This document shows, piece after piece, positions 33,220-43,593 of a DNA stretch of 64,000 nt (positions are counted from its first letter, which is position 1; each line of letters starts with the position of its first letter). This DNA is from Gammaproteobacteria bacterium (GTDB lineage: Bacteria; Pseudomonadota; Gammaproteobacteria; Pseudomonadales; Pseudohongiellaceae). Where the stretch lies: contig PASF01000008.1 in assembly GCA_002711845.1 (NCBI GenBank), forward strand, positions 186,001-250,000. The letters are read 5' to 3'. The position numbers and the translations under genes were made by a program. Below the pieces are notes generated by a model. The model was given only the letters and a program-made list of their open reading frames with translations, searched no databases and was not told where the DNA came from.

Positions 33220-33897
33220 ATGCCCGACGCCACCACCCTGATGCCCTCGCCGCAACAGCTCAATACCATGCTGTCACTGCAATCTGCCATGAACCGCAAG
33301 GTGGATCCGGACTGGGTGCAGGCGGCCTATCCGTACCTGCGCGCCGTTGTTGTGGAAGCCGCCGAAGCCATCGAGCACCATGGCTGGAAATGGTGGAAGA
33401 AACAGTCACTGGATATGGCACAACTGCAAATGGAAGTTATCGATATCTGGCATTTCATTCTGTCAGAGATATTGCTGCGCCATCAGGGAAACGAAACGCT
33501 GGCCAGCACCCAATTGCTTGAAGGTGCCGGCACAACGGATGACAACGATATTGCGTTTGACAACCAGTCTTACCGACTGGCGTCACTGACCTTGCTGGAA
33601 AAACTGGAGCTGCTGACCGCACTGGCGGCGGCCCGCCGGGTGGAGATCAGCGTGTTTGCCAGCATCATGCGTGACTGCGGTATGAACTGGGATGATCTTT
33701 TTGCCCAGTATGTGAGCAAGAATGTACTGAATTTCTTCCGCCAGGATCATGGCTACAAGGAAGGCAGTTACCAGAAAATCTGGCATGGCAAGGAAGACAA
33801 TGAACACCTGGTGGAAGTGATGACCACGCTGTCAGCAACGTCTGATACCTACCCCACCGATCTGTATCAGGCATTGTTGCAGCGCTATCCGGCCTGA
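33220..33897 (+). CDS. Dimeric dUTPase (all-alpha NTP pyrophosphatase family)
   Basis: Predicted to hydrolyse dUTP (and dUDP) to dUMP. The 225-residue protein carries the metal-binding motifs of the family: EAAEAIEH near 46-53, KWWKK near 57-61, and EVIDIWHF near 71-78, with a later KNVLNFFRQDHGYKEG motif. This is unrelated to the trimeric Dut. In many bacteria it is the phage-type enzyme, but here it lies in normal chromosomal context. Confidence 0.85.
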   Translation: MPDATTLMPSPQQLNTMLSLQSAMNRKVDPDWVQAAYPYLRAVVVEAAEAIEHHGWKWWKKQSLDMAQLQMEVIDIWHFILSEILLRHQGNETLASTQLLEGAGTTDDNDIAFDNQSYRLASLTLLEKLELLTALAAARRVEISVFASIMRDCGMNWDDLFAQYVSKNVLNFFRQDHGYKEGSYQKIWHGKEDNEHLVEVMTTLSATSDTYPTDLYQALLQRYPA

Positions 33898-33916
33898 GGC
33901 TCCCTGCGCCTGCTAC

Positions 33917-34498
33917 TTACTGGAAATAGGCGTTCTCACGGTTGCTGTGATCAGTGACATCACGCACACCGGTCAACCCGGGCACCTGCTCGACCAGGGT
34001 TTTCTCCACCCCCTCCTTCAGCGTCACATCAACCATGCCGCAGCCCTGACAGCCACCGCCGAACTTCAGCACCGCAATGGAATCATCGACAATCTCCTCC
34101 AGGCTGACCACACCGCCATGGGAAGCCAAGGATGGATTGATCTCGTTGTACAGCACGTAATTGATACGATCTTCCAGCGGGCTGTCGTCGCGGATTTTGG
34201 GCAACCGCGAATTGGGCGCCTTGATGGTCAATTGCCCACCCATGCTGTCCTTGGCGTAATCCACCACGGCATCCTCAAGAAAGGGAATACTGCGCTTTTC
34301 CACCCAGGCATCAAAGTGATTGTAGGGTTTACGCTCGTCTTCTGCTTTCTCTTCACCTGGGCGGCAAAAGGAGATGCAGGTTTCAGCTTTGGGCGTCCCC
34401 GGATCCAGGATAAACACCCGTATACCGATGCCTTCACAATCCTGTTTGTTCAGCAGTTCAGCCAGGTATTCCTGTGCGGGTTCGGTGATCGTGACCAT
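33917..34498 (-). CDS. nfuA: Fe-S biogenesis protein NfuA
   Basis: A 193-residue carrier of [4Fe-4S] clusters: an N-terminal degenerate A-type (HesB-like) domain and a C-terminal Nfu domain with the ligand pair CQGC at about 150-153 ([14 protein letters not shown]). Length and both domains match E. coli NfuA (191). Convergent with the dUTPase gene. Confidence 0.95.
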   Translation of the reverse strand: MVTITEPAQEYLAELLNKQDCEGIGIRVFILDPGTPKAETCISFCRPGEEKAEDERKPYNHFDAWVEKRSIPFLEDAVVDYAKDSMGGQLTIKAPNSRLPKIRDDSPLEDRINYVLYNEINPSLASHGGVVSLEEIVDDSIAVLKFGGGCQGCGMVDVTLKEGVEKTLVEQVPGLTGVRDVTDHSNRENAYFQ

Positions 34499-34732
34499 AA
34501 CGTGGGCGCGCCTCTTTTTTAAACGTGTCTGTGACGTGTTGCTGACAGCCTGTGTGCTGCCGGTTAATAGCCGACTATTTTACTCGGTTATTATCCAATT
34601 TGCAGCTCCCACACCAGAAAAGACACAAATTTATCCGGTAAGGCTCTGCTTCTGGTAGAATTACGCCTCCTTGAAATTCGCCAAACCGTGACCGCGGCCA
34701 CTGACACAGCTCACCGGCCGGTCATCCTGACT

Positions 34733-37700
34733 ATGGAACCGATGATGACTCAGCACCCTGCCTTTGCCACACTTCGCCAAGCCCTCAGCCAGCGCATTCT
34801 GGTACTTGATGGCGCGATGGGCACCATGATCCAGGCAGAGAAACTGAAAGAGGTGGATTTCCGGGGCGAGCGTTTCCAGGATCATCCGAGCGACCTGGCG
34901 GGCAACAACGACCTGCTGACGCTGACCCGGCCTGATGTCATCCGCAAGATCCATCACGCCTACCTTGACGCTGGCGCTGATATCGTGGAAACCAACACCT
35001 TCAACTCCACGGCCGTGTCGCAAGCCGATTACGGGCTGCAGGCCATTGTTCGCGAACTCAACGTCGAGGCCGCGCGCCTGGCCCGTGAGTGCTGCGATGT
35101 TGTCACGCAGCGCGATCCGGCCAGACCGCGCTTCGTCGCGGGTGTGGTCGGCCCCACCAGCCGCACCGCCTCGCTGTCCCCGGATGTCAACGACCCAGGT
35201 TATCGCGCCACCGATTTTGATGCCCTGGTGGCCGACTACGAAGTGGCTGTTGAGGGGCTGATCGAAGGCGGCGCCGACCTGCTGCTGATCGAAACCATTT
35301 TCGACACGCTCAACGCCAAGGCCGCGGCATTCGCCGCCCGCAGCACCATGGAGCGGCTGGGCATCGAGCTGCCCATCATGATTTCCGGCACCATCACCGA
35401 TGCCAGTGGCCGGACGTTGTCTGGCCAGACCGTGGAAGCCTTCTGGAATGCACTGTCGCATGCCCGCCCACTGTCCATTGGTTTCAACTGTGCGTTGGGC
35501 GCAGCGCAGCTGCGCCCGCATATCGAGGAAATATCACGCCTGGCCGATACCTTTGTCTCAGCACACCCCAATGCCGGCCTGCCGAACGAGTTCGGGGAGT
35601 ACGATCAAAGTGCACGCGAAATGGCTGAGATTGTTGAAGAATTTGCCGCCAGCGGCTTTCTCAACATTATTGGCGGTTGCTGCGGCTCAGCCCCAGAGCA
35701 CATCCGCGCCATTGCCGAGGCCGTCAGCAAATACCCGCCCCGGAAAATTCCCGAGATCGAGGTCAAATGCCGGCTCAGCGGCCTGGAAGCCTTCAACATC
35801 GCCGCCGACAGCCTGTTTGTGAACGTCGGCGAACGCACCAATATCACTGGCTCGCGCAAGTTTGCCCGGCTGATTCTGGAAGGCCTGTATGACGAGGCGC
35901 TGGATGTGGCCTTGCAACAGGTTGAGTCCGGCGCCCAGATCATCGATATCAACATGGACGAAGGCATGCTGGATTCGCGGGCAGCGATGGAGAAATTCCT
36001 GCGCCTGATCGCCGCTGAACCGGATATCAGCCGGGTGCCGGTGATGGTCGACTCCTCCAAGTGGGAGGTGATTGAGACGGGACTTAAAAATATTCAGGGC
36101 AAAGGCATCGTCAACTCCATCAGCCTCAAGGAAGGCGAGGCAGACTTTGTTGCCAAGGCCCGCCTGTGCCGTCGTTATGGGGCCGCCGTGGTGGTCATGG
36201 CCTTTGACGAGAACGGTCAGGCCGATACGCTGGCGAAAAAACGCGATATCTGCAAACGCAGTTACGACGTGCTGGTCAACACCGTCGGTTTCCCGCCCGA
36301 AGACATCATTTTTGACCCGAATATCTTCGCCATCGCCACCGGCATCGACGAGCACAACAACTACGCCGTCGACTTTATCGAGAGCTGCAAGTACATTCGT
36401 CAGAACCTGCCCCATGCCCTGATTTCAGGTGGCGTCAGCAATGTGTCGTTCTCCTTCCGGGGCAACGATCCGGTGCGCGAGGCCATCCATTCGGTGTTTC
36501 TGTTTCACGCCATCAAGGCAGGCCTCAACATGGGCATTGTCAATGCCGGCCAGCTGACCGTTTATGATGAGATCCCCGCAGACCTGAAAGAGCGGGTCGA
36601 AGATATCGTGCTCAATCGCCGCGCTGACGGCACTGACCGCCTGATGGAAATTGCCGCCAAATACAGCGGCACCAGCAGCCATGAGTCCACCGAAGACCTC
36701 GCCTGGCGCGATGCACCGGTGGGCGAGCGCATCACCCACGCGCTGGTCAAGGGCATCACCCGCTACATCGACGACGACACCGAAGAAGCCAGACAGCAGT
36801 TTGATCGTCCGATCCAGGTCATTGAAGGGCCGCTGATGGACGGCATGAATGTCGTTGGCGATCTGTTTGGCAGCGGCAAGATGTTTTTGCCCCAGGTGGT
36901 TAAAAGCGCCCGCGTCATGAAGCAGGCGGTTGCCTACCTGCTGCCCTATATCGAAGCGGAAAAGCTCAAATTCGAAGCCGCCGGCGGTGAATCAAAAGCG
37001 AAGGGTAAGGTGTTGCTGGCGACCGTCAAAGGTGACGTTCACGACATTGGCAAGAACATTGTCGGTGTGGTGCTGGGCTGCAACAACTACGACATCATCG
37101 ATTTGGGGGTGATGGTCCCGTGCGAAAAGATTCTGCAGGCGGCCAAAGAACACAAGGTCGACATCATTGGTCTGAGCGGCCTGATCACCCCGTCACTGGA
37201 CGAAATGGTTCACGTTGCAAAAGAGATGCAACGCCTTGATTTCAAAATACCTTTGCTGATTGGCGGGGCCACCACATCAAAGGCGCACACGGCGGTAAAG
37301 ATCGAACAGAACTATACCAACAACGCCACCGTGTACGTCCCTGATGCCTCACGCAGCGTCACCGTGGTCAGCAACCTGCTCAGCGATGAGACGCGCGACA
37401 GCTTTGTTGCCGGCGTCAAGGCCGAATACGACACGGTCCGCACCCGCACCTCCGGGCGCGATCAGCGCAAGAGCCTGCTGCCCTTTGCCGAGGCCAACGC
37501 CAACGCGGGCGATTTCAGCTGGAGTGACAACACCATCACGGCGCCCGCCTTTGCCGGCGTCAACGTGCTGGATGATTATCCGCTGGAAAAACTGGTGCCC
37601 TATATCGACTGGACGCCCTTCTTCATTACCTGGAGCCTGGCCGGCAAATACCCGGCCATTCTGCAGGACGAGGTGGTGGGCGCAGCGGCCCGTGATCTGT

Positions 37701-38452
37701 TCGCAGACGCCCAGGCCATGCTGAAGAAACTGATTGACGAGAAACTGCTGCGCGCCCAGGGTGTGTTCGGTTTCTGGCCAGCCGCGCGCACCGGACGCAA
37801 CGATGTCACCGTGTATGCCGATACCGCGCATCAGGAAAAACTGCACACCTTCAGTTTCCTGCGCCAGCAGGCCGCCAAGGCCGACAACATCCCCAACCTG
37901 TCGCTGGCGGATTTTATCGCGCCGGCCGATCACCCGGTCAGTGACTACATCGGTGCCTTTGCCGTGACCGCTGGCATCGGTGCGCAGGCACTGGCCGAAC
38001 GTTATGCCGCCGAGAACAACGACTACAATTCATTGATGGTCAAAGCGCTGGCAGACCGCCTGGCAGAAGCCTTTGCCGAGCACCTGCACGAACGCGTGCG
38101 TACCGAATACTGGGGTTATGCCCCGGATGAAAAACTCGATGGTGAGGCCCTGATCAAGGAAAAATACCGCGGCATACGCCCTGCGCCCGGCTACCCGGCC
38201 TGTCCCGAGCACTCTGACAAGGTCGCGATATTCGACTTGCTGGGCGTGGAAAAATCCATCGACATGCAGCTGACCGAAAGTTTCGCCATGCTGCCAGCGG
38301 CGGCGGTCAGTGGTTTCTACTTCGCACACCCGGAGTCCCGGTACTTCTCCGTGGGCAAGATCAATGACGATCAGGTCGATGATTTTGCCAAACGACGTCA
38401 ACTCAGCGATGAAGACACCCGTCGCCTGTTACGACCCAATCTGCTGGATTAG
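34733..38452 (+). CDS. metH: Cobalamin-dependent methionine synthase MetH
   Basis: Transfers a methyl group from methyl-THF to homocysteine through methylcobalamin. The protein of about 1239 residues has the four domains: homocysteine-binding with zinc Cys (NCALG and GGCCGS), methyl-THF-binding ([10 protein letters not shown]), cobalamin-binding with DVHDIGKNI, and SAM reactivation ([12 protein letters not shown]). A GTG at 34688 gives 15 more residues; ATGs at 34733, 34742 and 34745 are alternatives and none has a strong binding site. I see no cobalamin riboswitch upstream. Confidence 0.95.
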   Translation: MEPMMTQHPAFATLRQALSQRILVLDGAMGTMIQAEKLKEVDFRGERFQDHPSDLAGNNDLLTLTRPDVIRKIHHAYLDAGADIVETNTFNSTAVSQADYGLQAIVRELNVEAARLARECCDVVTQRDPARPRFVAGVVGPTSRTASLSPDVNDPGYRATDFDALVADYEVAVEGLIEGGADLLLIETIFDTLNAKAAAFAARSTMERLGIELPIMISGTITDASGRTLSGQTVEAFWNALSHARPLSIGFNCALGAAQLRPHIEEISRLADTFVSAHPNAGLPNEFGEYDQSAREMAEIVEEFAASGFLNIIGGCCGSAPEHIRAIAEAVSKYPPRKIPEIEVKCRLSGLEAFNIAADSLFVNVGERTNITGSRKFARLILEGLYDEALDVALQQVESGAQIIDINMDEGMLDSRAAMEKFLRLIAAEPDISRVPVMVDSSKWEVIETGLKNIQGKGIVNSISLKEGEADFVAKARLCRRYGAAVVVMAFDENGQADTLAKKRDICKRSYDVLVNTVGFPPEDIIFDPNIFAIATGIDEHNNYAVDFIESCKYIRQNLPHALISGGVSNVSFSFRGNDPVREAIHSVFLFHAIKAGLNMGIVNAGQLTVYDEIPADLKERVEDIVLNRRADGTDRLMEIAAKYSGTSSHESTEDLAWRDAPVGERITHALVKGITRYIDDDTEEARQQFDRPIQVIEGPLMDGMNVVGDLFGSGKMFLPQVVKSARVMKQAVAYLLPYIEAEKLKFEAAGGESKAKGKVLLATVKGDVHDIGKNIVGVVLGCNNYDIIDLGVMVPCEKILQAAKEHKVDIIGLSGLITPSLDEMVHVAKEMQRLDFKIPLLIGGATTSKAHTAVKIEQNYTNNATVYVPDASRSVTVVSNLLSDETRDSFVAGVKAEYDTVRTRTSGRDQRKSLLPFAEANANAGDFSWSDNTITAPAFAGVNVLDDYPLEKLVPYIDWTPFFITWSLAGKYPAILQDEVVGAAARDLFADAQAMLKKLIDEKLLRAQGVFGFWPAARTGRNDVTVYADTAHQEKLHTFSFLRQQAAKADNIPNLSLADFIAPADHPVSDYIGAFAVTAGIGAQALAERYAAENNDYNSLMVKALADRLAEAFAEHLHERVRTEYWGYAPDEKLDGEALIKEKYRGIRPAPGYPACPEHSDKVAIFDLLGVEKSIDMQLTESFAMLPAAAVSGFYFAHPESRYFSVGKINDDQVDDFAKRRQLSDEDTRRLLRPNLLD

Positions 38453-38561
38453 CTTATCGATAAATTGAGTTATTACGCGCAAAGCTTATTGATACAATAG
38501 ATATCCAGCGAACATTCAGTGGCTGCCGGCCAGCCGGGTCCACTGACGCTTTAGAGGGAAC

Positions 38562-38843
38562 ATGACCCAACCACAGAAACACGAGCATGAAACAACGCAG
38601 ACTGACACAGGCGATCATCAGGAAGCAGAGCAGCGGACGCAGGACAACCGCAAACGCGGTTCATTGTCGTTCTGGCAGACGCTGGTGAGTGTCGGTCAGG
38701 CCAGCTTCGGGGTGCAGAACCAGAAAAACAAGGAGCGCGACTTCGAGCAAGGCTCGATCAAGGGCTTCGTCGCTGCCGCGCTGATCTTCACGGTTGTGTT
38801 TGTTCTGGCATTGGTTGTCATTGTCAGCGTGGTGCTGGGCTGA
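38562..38843 (+). CDS. DUF2970 family small membrane protein
   Basis: A 93-residue protein with a polar, charged N-terminus, the family motif SFWQTLVSVGQASFGVQNQKN and one C-terminal membrane helix (FVAAALIFTVVFVLALVVIV). AGAGGGA precedes the ATG. Function unknown for the family. Confidence 0.82.
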   Translation: MTQPQKHEHETTQTDTGDHQEAEQRTQDNRKRGSLSFWQTLVSVGQASFGVQNQKNKERDFEQGSIKGFVAAALIFTVVFVLALVVIVSVVLG

Positions 38844-38868
38844 CTCGACGCCAGCCAGGCTCAGAGGC

Positions 38869-39000
38869 TCAGCTGGCGACGTAAAAAACCAGCAGGCCGA
38901 CAGTGATGACAACCAGGGAAAAAATGGCCAGCGCATCAACGCGGCTGTTGGCCTGGATTTCTTCTTCAGTGAAGTTGATCTCGGGTTCGTGATTGCTCAT
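38869..39000 (-). CDS. Small single-pass membrane protein (43 aa)
   Basis: Starts at 39000 with GAGAGAACC upstream, ends at 38871-38869. Acidic N-terminus, then one helix (LAIFSLVVITVGLLVFYVA). Divergent from the sulfite reductase gene and convergent with the DUF2970 gene. Unknown function; its composition and ribosome binding site argue for a real gene. Confidence 0.6.
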   Translation of the reverse strand: MSNHEPEINFTEEEIQANSRVDALAIFSLVVITVGLLVFYVAS

Positions 39001-39160
39001 AGGTTCTCTCTCAAAACAGTTCAGTTGGCGTGCAGTTGAAGTCGGACAACGCGATCGCTCTAGCGAGACTTTCGGAGGCGCATTTTAATGACTTCCGGCA
39101 CAGAATCAAGAAATTCAGCTCAATACACCAGACATATTCAGCAGGCGGCAAGACTAAACT

Positions 39161-40864
39161 ATGTACCGATACGATAACTATGACCATCAGATGCTGGCTG
39201 ATCGGGTCGCGCAATTTCGCGACCAGACGCAACGTTACCTGGCCGGCAAACTCAGCGACGCCGAGTTTCTGCCCTTGCGTTTGCAAAACGGCCTGTATGT
39301 TCAGCGCCTGGCGCCCATGCTGCGCATCGCCATCCCGTATGGCATGCTCTCCTCCACCCAATTACGCAAGCTGGCGTACATTGCCGACTACTACGACAAG
39401 GGTTACGCGCACCTGACCACCCGTCAGAATATCCAGTTCAACTGGCCGGCACTGGCCGATGTGCCCGATATTCTCGAGCACCTGGCCGAGGTCGAAATGC
39501 ATGCCATTCAGACCAGTGGCAACTGCATCCGCAATACCACCACCGACCAGTTTGCCGGCGTGTCTGCCGATGAGGTCGAGGACGCACGGGCGTACTGTGA
39601 AATCATCCGCCAGTGGTCGACTTTCCATCCCGAGTTTGCCTACCTGCCACGCAAATTCAAGATTGCCGTCTGCGGCACGCGACGCGACCAGGCTGCGACG
39701 CAGGTCCACGATATCGGTCTGTACATAGTCCGCAATGCTGCGGGTGAGATCGGCTTCCGTGTGCTGGTCGGCGGCGGTCTGGGCCGCACGCCGGTGATCG
39801 GCAGCGAGATCCGTGAATTTCTGCCGCAGGCAGATCTGCTGTCATACCTGGATGCCATCTTGCGCGTCTACAACCGTGAAGGCCGCCGTGACAACAAGTA
39901 CAAGGCACGCATCAAGATTCTGGTCAGGGAGACCGGCGTTGACGCGTTTCGCGACAAGGTCGAGGCAGAATGGCAGGCCATCAAGGACGGCCCGATGACC
40001 CTGACCCAGGACGAAATTGAGCGTTGCCGTGCGTTTTTCCATGACCCCGCCTACCGGGCCCTGCCGGCGCACAGCGACACACTGGAGCAGGCGCTGAACA
40101 CCGACGTCATGTTCGCCGCGTGGTATCAGCAAAACGTCGCAGCCCACAAACAGGCCGGTTATGCCATTGTCACCATCTGCGTCAAGAAGACCGGCTTTGC
40201 GCCCGGTGACCTGGACGCCGACCAGATGCGCTTTGTCGCCGACCTGGCTGACAATTACAGCTTTGGCGAAATGCGCATCGCACATACACAGAACATTGTC
40301 TTTGCCGATGTTGAAAAAGATGCCCTGTACCGGCTCTGGCAGGACCTCAAAACTCACGATCTGGAAGCCGACAACCTCGGCCTGCTCAACGACATGATCT
40401 GCTGCCCCGGCGGCGATTTCTGCGCGCTGGCCAATGCCAAGTCGATCCCTATTGCCGAATCCATACAGCGCCGTTTCAGCCATGAAGAGCTGCGCGACAT
40501 CGGCGCTGTGTCGCTGAACATTTCCGGCTGCATGAACGCCTGCGGTCATCATCACGTGGGCAACATCGGCATCCTGGGTGTTGATAAAAAAGGCGAGGAA
40601 TATTATCAGGTGTCGCTGGGTGGCTCTGCCGATAATGACACTGCATTGGGGAAAATCGTCGGGCCGGCGTTTTCGCAGGAAGAAATCCCCTTGGTCATCG
40701 AGAAAATCGTTGCCGTCTACAAAGACCAGCGCCAGGCTGACGAAGCCTTCCTGCACACCTACCAGCGCATCGGGATGGAGCCGTTCAAGGATGCACTCTA
40801 TGCGCCCAAAAGCGCAGACAGCAAGCGCGCAGACACCCAGGACGGCACAGGAGCACGATCATGA
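39161..40864 (+). CDS. cysI: Sulfite/nitrite reductase hemoprotein (CysI-like)
   Basis: A siroheme/[4Fe-4S] reductase of 567 residues that takes sulfite to sulfide in assimilation. Two duplicated halves are visible. The cluster and siroheme ligands lie in CCPGGDFC (about 411-418) and the ISGCMNACGHHHVG segment (about 453-466). The gene is followed by a DUF934 gene overlapping by four bases, the standard arrangement for this class in gammaproteobacteria. No flavoprotein subunit is next to it. Confidence 0.9.
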   Translation: MYRYDNYDHQMLADRVAQFRDQTQRYLAGKLSDAEFLPLRLQNGLYVQRLAPMLRIAIPYGMLSSTQLRKLAYIADYYDKGYAHLTTRQNIQFNWPALADVPDILEHLAEVEMHAIQTSGNCIRNTTTDQFAGVSADEVEDARAYCEIIRQWSTFHPEFAYLPRKFKIAVCGTRRDQAATQVHDIGLYIVRNAAGEIGFRVLVGGGLGRTPVIGSEIREFLPQADLLSYLDAILRVYNREGRRDNKYKARIKILVRETGVDAFRDKVEAEWQAIKDGPMTLTQDEIERCRAFFHDPAYRALPAHSDTLEQALNTDVMFAAWYQQNVAAHKQAGYAIVTICVKKTGFAPGDLDADQMRFVADLADNYSFGEMRIAHTQNIVFADVEKDALYRLWQDLKTHDLEADNLGLLNDMICCPGGDFCALANAKSIPIAESIQRRFSHEELRDIGAVSLNISGCMNACGHHHVGNIGILGVDKKGEEYYQVSLGGSADNDTALGKIVGPAFSQEEIPLVIEKIVAVYKDQRQADEAFLHTYQRIGMEPFKDALYAPKSADSKRADTQDGTGARS

Positions 40865-41379
40865 GCACAACTCTCATCCTGGACGGCAAGGTCTGCACAG
40901 ACGACTGGTTTTTACTGGCGGCCGATACGCTGGGCGACACCCAGGCGGACAAGCTCGCTGAACATGAAGGCGATGACATCATTGTGCCGCTGAGCTGCTG
41001 GCTGGAGATTCGTGAACAGTTGCTGGCACGAACCGGCAAAACCGGCGTCTGGCTGCAAAGCAATGAAACGCCGGCGGCCCTCGCGGCTGACCTGCCGCAG
41101 CTGCCGCTGATTGCGCTGAACTTCCCGGTCTTCAGCGACGGCAGAGCCTATTCCAGCGCGCGCGAGCTGCGCCAGAACATGGGCTTTGCCGGTGAACTGC
41201 GTGCTGTCGGTGATGTGCTGCGCGACCAGGTGTTCTACATGGCGCGTTGTGGTTTCAATGCCTTTGCCCTGCGCGGCGACCAGGACCCGGAGGACGCACT
41301 GGGCGCCCTGCATGACTTCAGGGACGGCTATCAGGCCAGCGTCGACCGGCCGGTGCCGCTGTTTCGCCGACGCGCCTGA
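40861..41379 (+). CDS. DUF934 protein, sulfite-reductase partner
   Basis: A 172-residue soluble protein with conserved QLPLIALNFPVFSDGRAYS and LRDQVFYMARCGFNAFAL segments defining DUF934. Found next to CysI-type reductases; the role is unknown but linked to sulfate assimilation. ATGA overlap with cysI. Confidence 0.88.
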   Translation: MSTTLILDGKVCTDDWFLLAADTLGDTQADKLAEHEGDDIIVPLSCWLEIREQLLARTGKTGVWLQSNETPAALAADLPQLPLIALNFPVFSDGRAYSSARELRQNMGFAGELRAVGDVLRDQVFYMARCGFNAFALRGDQDPEDALGALHDFRDGYQASVDRPVPLFRRRA

Positions 41380-41415
41380 TGCGCCGCGGTTAATCTGTCA
41401 GCCCGGCGGCACCCG

Positions 41416-42462
41416 TCAGGCTGACAGATCGAGTACCAGGCGTCCGGTACTCTCGCCGCGCAGCACGCTGGCCAGCGCATCCCCCAGCTCAGTCATGCCC
41501 AGGCGCGTTTCCAGCGCTGGCAGATGCGACAGTTTCCACTGTGTGGCCAGTTTCTCCCACACCTTGCGCTTGTGCGCCAGGGGCAGGTTGACCGAATCCA
41601 CACCCAGCAAATTGACACCCCGCAGAATAAACGGAAAGACGCTGGCCTGAAACTGCGGCGACGCTACCAGACCGCAACAGGCGACACTGCCGCCGTATTT
41701 AAGCGACTTGACCACATTAAACAGAATGTCTCCTCCCACCACATCAACCGCACCGGCCCACAATTCTTTACTCATGGGTTTGGGGGACACATCAGTGTAG
41801 TCTTCCCGGCCGATGATATCGTGGGCGCCCAGGCCGCGCAGGAAGTCATGCGAGGCTGTTGACCCGCTCATGGCTGTTGCCCCGCTCATGGCTGTCACTT
41901 CATACCCCAGTTGCGCCAACAGTGCCACGGCAAAACTGCCGACGCCGCCGCTGGCACCGGTCACCAGCACCGGCCCCTGTTCGGGGCGCAGCCCGTTTTG
42001 CAATAACTTGTCCACGCACAGTGCCGCCGTAAAACCAGCCGTGCCAATGATCATGCTCTCTGCCAGCGTCAGGCCGGCCGGTCGTTTGACCACCCAGCCC
42101 GCGGGTACCCGAATATACTGACCGAAGCCGCCGGCGGTGTTCATGCCCAGGTCGTAGCCGATCACAATAACCTCGTCACCGGCGGCAAAACCCGCATCAG
42201 TGGATTCGGCAACCACGCCCGCGGCATCAATGCCGGGTGTATGCGGGTATTGTCGGGTCACGCCCTTGTTGCCTGCCGATGACAGGGCATCCTTGAAGTT
42301 CAGCGACGAAAAGGCAACGCGAATCAAGATCTCCCCTGCCGGCAAATCGGCGACCTTGCGCTGCGCAATCGCCCCCTGATACACGGGTTTGCCCCCGGCT
42401 GTGTTATCCGCGGCGATTTCCTGCACCACGTAGGCGTCAAAGGTTTGCTCATCCAGTTTCAT
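41416..42462 (-). CDS. MDR-family NADPH oxidoreductase (YhdH/AcuI-like acrylyl-CoA reductase)
   Basis: A 348-residue reductase with GroES-like N-terminus, the NADP-binding stretch VLVTGASGGVGSFAVALLAQLG and a typical C-terminal RGVNLLGVDSVN segment of the YhdH/AcuI group, which reduces acryloyl-CoA. Between beta strand VTAM and SHDFLRGLGA the protein has a duplicated MSGATAMSGSTAS stretch not present in E. coli YhdH, caused by an 18-base tandem repeat. ATG 42462 with AGGAAAC upstream. Confidence 0.88.
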   Translation of the reverse strand: MKLDEQTFDAYVVQEIAADNTAGGKPVYQGAIAQRKVADLPAGEILIRVAFSSLNFKDALSSAGNKGVTRQYPHTPGIDAAGVVAESTDAGFAAGDEVIVIGYDLGMNTAGGFGQYIRVPAGWVVKRPAGLTLAESMIIGTAGFTAALCVDKLLQNGLRPEQGPVLVTGASGGVGSFAVALLAQLGYEVTAMSGATAMSGSTASHDFLRGLGAHDIIGREDYTDVSPKPMSKELWAGAVDVVGGDILFNVVKSLKYGGSVACCGLVASPQFQASVFPFILRGVNLLGVDSVNLPLAHKRKVWEKLATQWKLSHLPALETRLGMTELGDALASVLRGESTGRLVLDLSA

Positions 42463-42535
42463 AATGTTTCCTGTGATTTCATGAATGACGACCTGCACAC
42501 CGCGTGGCAGGTCCGGTCGATACGCTCGCCAGCGC

Positions 42536-43579
42536 TCAGAACTGGCGCTGCTCGCGCAAGCGCTGCCACCAGGTCAACAGAGTCTTGTCCATGGCTTTTT
42601 GCAGCGCTCCGCCAAGTTTCTCACCCAGCGGCACACGGATCTCATAGTTGACTTCATAGACATCAGACTCTTTGCAGGCATCGACGATATAGTCATCGCT
42701 GGTGCTGATTGCGTCCACCATGTTGCGCGTCTGCGCCTGTGTCCCGGTCCAGGTCTCGCCCGTGGCAATGATGTCGATATCGACCACCGGTCGATATTGT
42801 TTGACCCACTGCTTGAACAGCTCATGCATCTCCTCAACTTCCTGCTTGACCTTGTCTCGCCCTTTCTCGGTCACCTCACTGAATGGCGTCAGCGTGCGCT
42901 TGTATTCACCGGCGGTGATCATCTCAAAATCAACATCGTTCTTTTTCAGCAGGCGATGAATGTTGGGCAATTGCACCAGCACCCCAATGGAGCCGAGGAT
43001 GGCAAACGGTGCCGCGATAATCCGGTCAGCAACACAGGCCATCATGTAACCACCGCTGGCAGCCACCTTGTCGACGCAGATGGTCAGAGGGATTTCCCGT
43101 TGTCTCACACGCAGCAGCTGCGACGATGCCAGACCGTAAGCGTGCACCATGCCGCCGGGGCTTTCCAGGCGCACCATGACTTCATCCTGGGGTTCAGCCA
43201 TGGTGAGCACAGCCGTGACCTCCTGGCGCAGGGATTCCAGGCCCGAGGCCTCCATGTCACCCTCGAACGACAACACGTAAACTCGTCGCCGCCGTGTTTC
43301 ACCGCTGTCGGTTTTCAGCTTTTTCTCTTCATCTTTCAGGCGTTTTTTCTCTGCCTTGTTAAATCGCTTGAGCGAGAACTTGTCGAGGATGGAGCGCTGC
43401 AGCCCCTGCTGCATGGACTCCAGTTCCTTGTTGACATGCGTGACATGGAGGCTGCCACGCTGCATGTGCCGGCGATTGCGCTGACCGGCGGCAACCATCA
43501 TGCTGAGGATGGCAAACACCGCGATCACAATGGTCGCGGTCTTGGCCAGAAAAACCACATACTCGATAACGTATTCCAA
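42536..43579 (-). CDS. sohB: Inner-membrane serine protease SohB (S49 family)
   Basis: A 347-residue membrane-anchored protease. An N-terminal helix (VVFLAKTATIVIAVFAIL), a charged basic coiled part (KRFNKAEKKRLKDEEKKLK) and the S49 domain with catalytic Ser175 in DKVAASGGYMMA and a Lys further on (EYKRTLTPF). Length equals E. coli SohB (349). The start codon is TTG at 43579 with an ideal AAGGAG seven bases upstream. Confidence 0.94.
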   Translation of the reverse strand: MEYVIEYVVFLAKTATIVIAVFAILSMMVAAGQRNRRHMQRGSLHVTHVNKELESMQQGLQRSILDKFSLKRFNKAEKKRLKDEEKKLKTDSGETRRRRVYVLSFEGDMEASGLESLRQEVTAVLTMAEPQDEVMVRLESPGGMVHAYGLASSQLLRVRQREIPLTICVDKVAASGGYMMACVADRIIAAPFAILGSIGVLVQLPNIHRLLKKNDVDFEMITAGEYKRTLTPFSEVTEKGRDKVKQEVEEMHELFKQWVKQYRPVVDIDIIATGETWTGTQAQTRNMVDAISTSDDYIVDACKESDVYEVNYEIRVPLGEKLGGALQKAMDKTLLTWWQRLREQRQF

Positions 43580-43593
43580 AGTTCAACTCCTTT

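Noticed and set aside
34499-34732. Cobalamin or SAH riboswitch upstream of metH
   Set aside because: I looked for the conserved B12 box and SAH core and did not see them.
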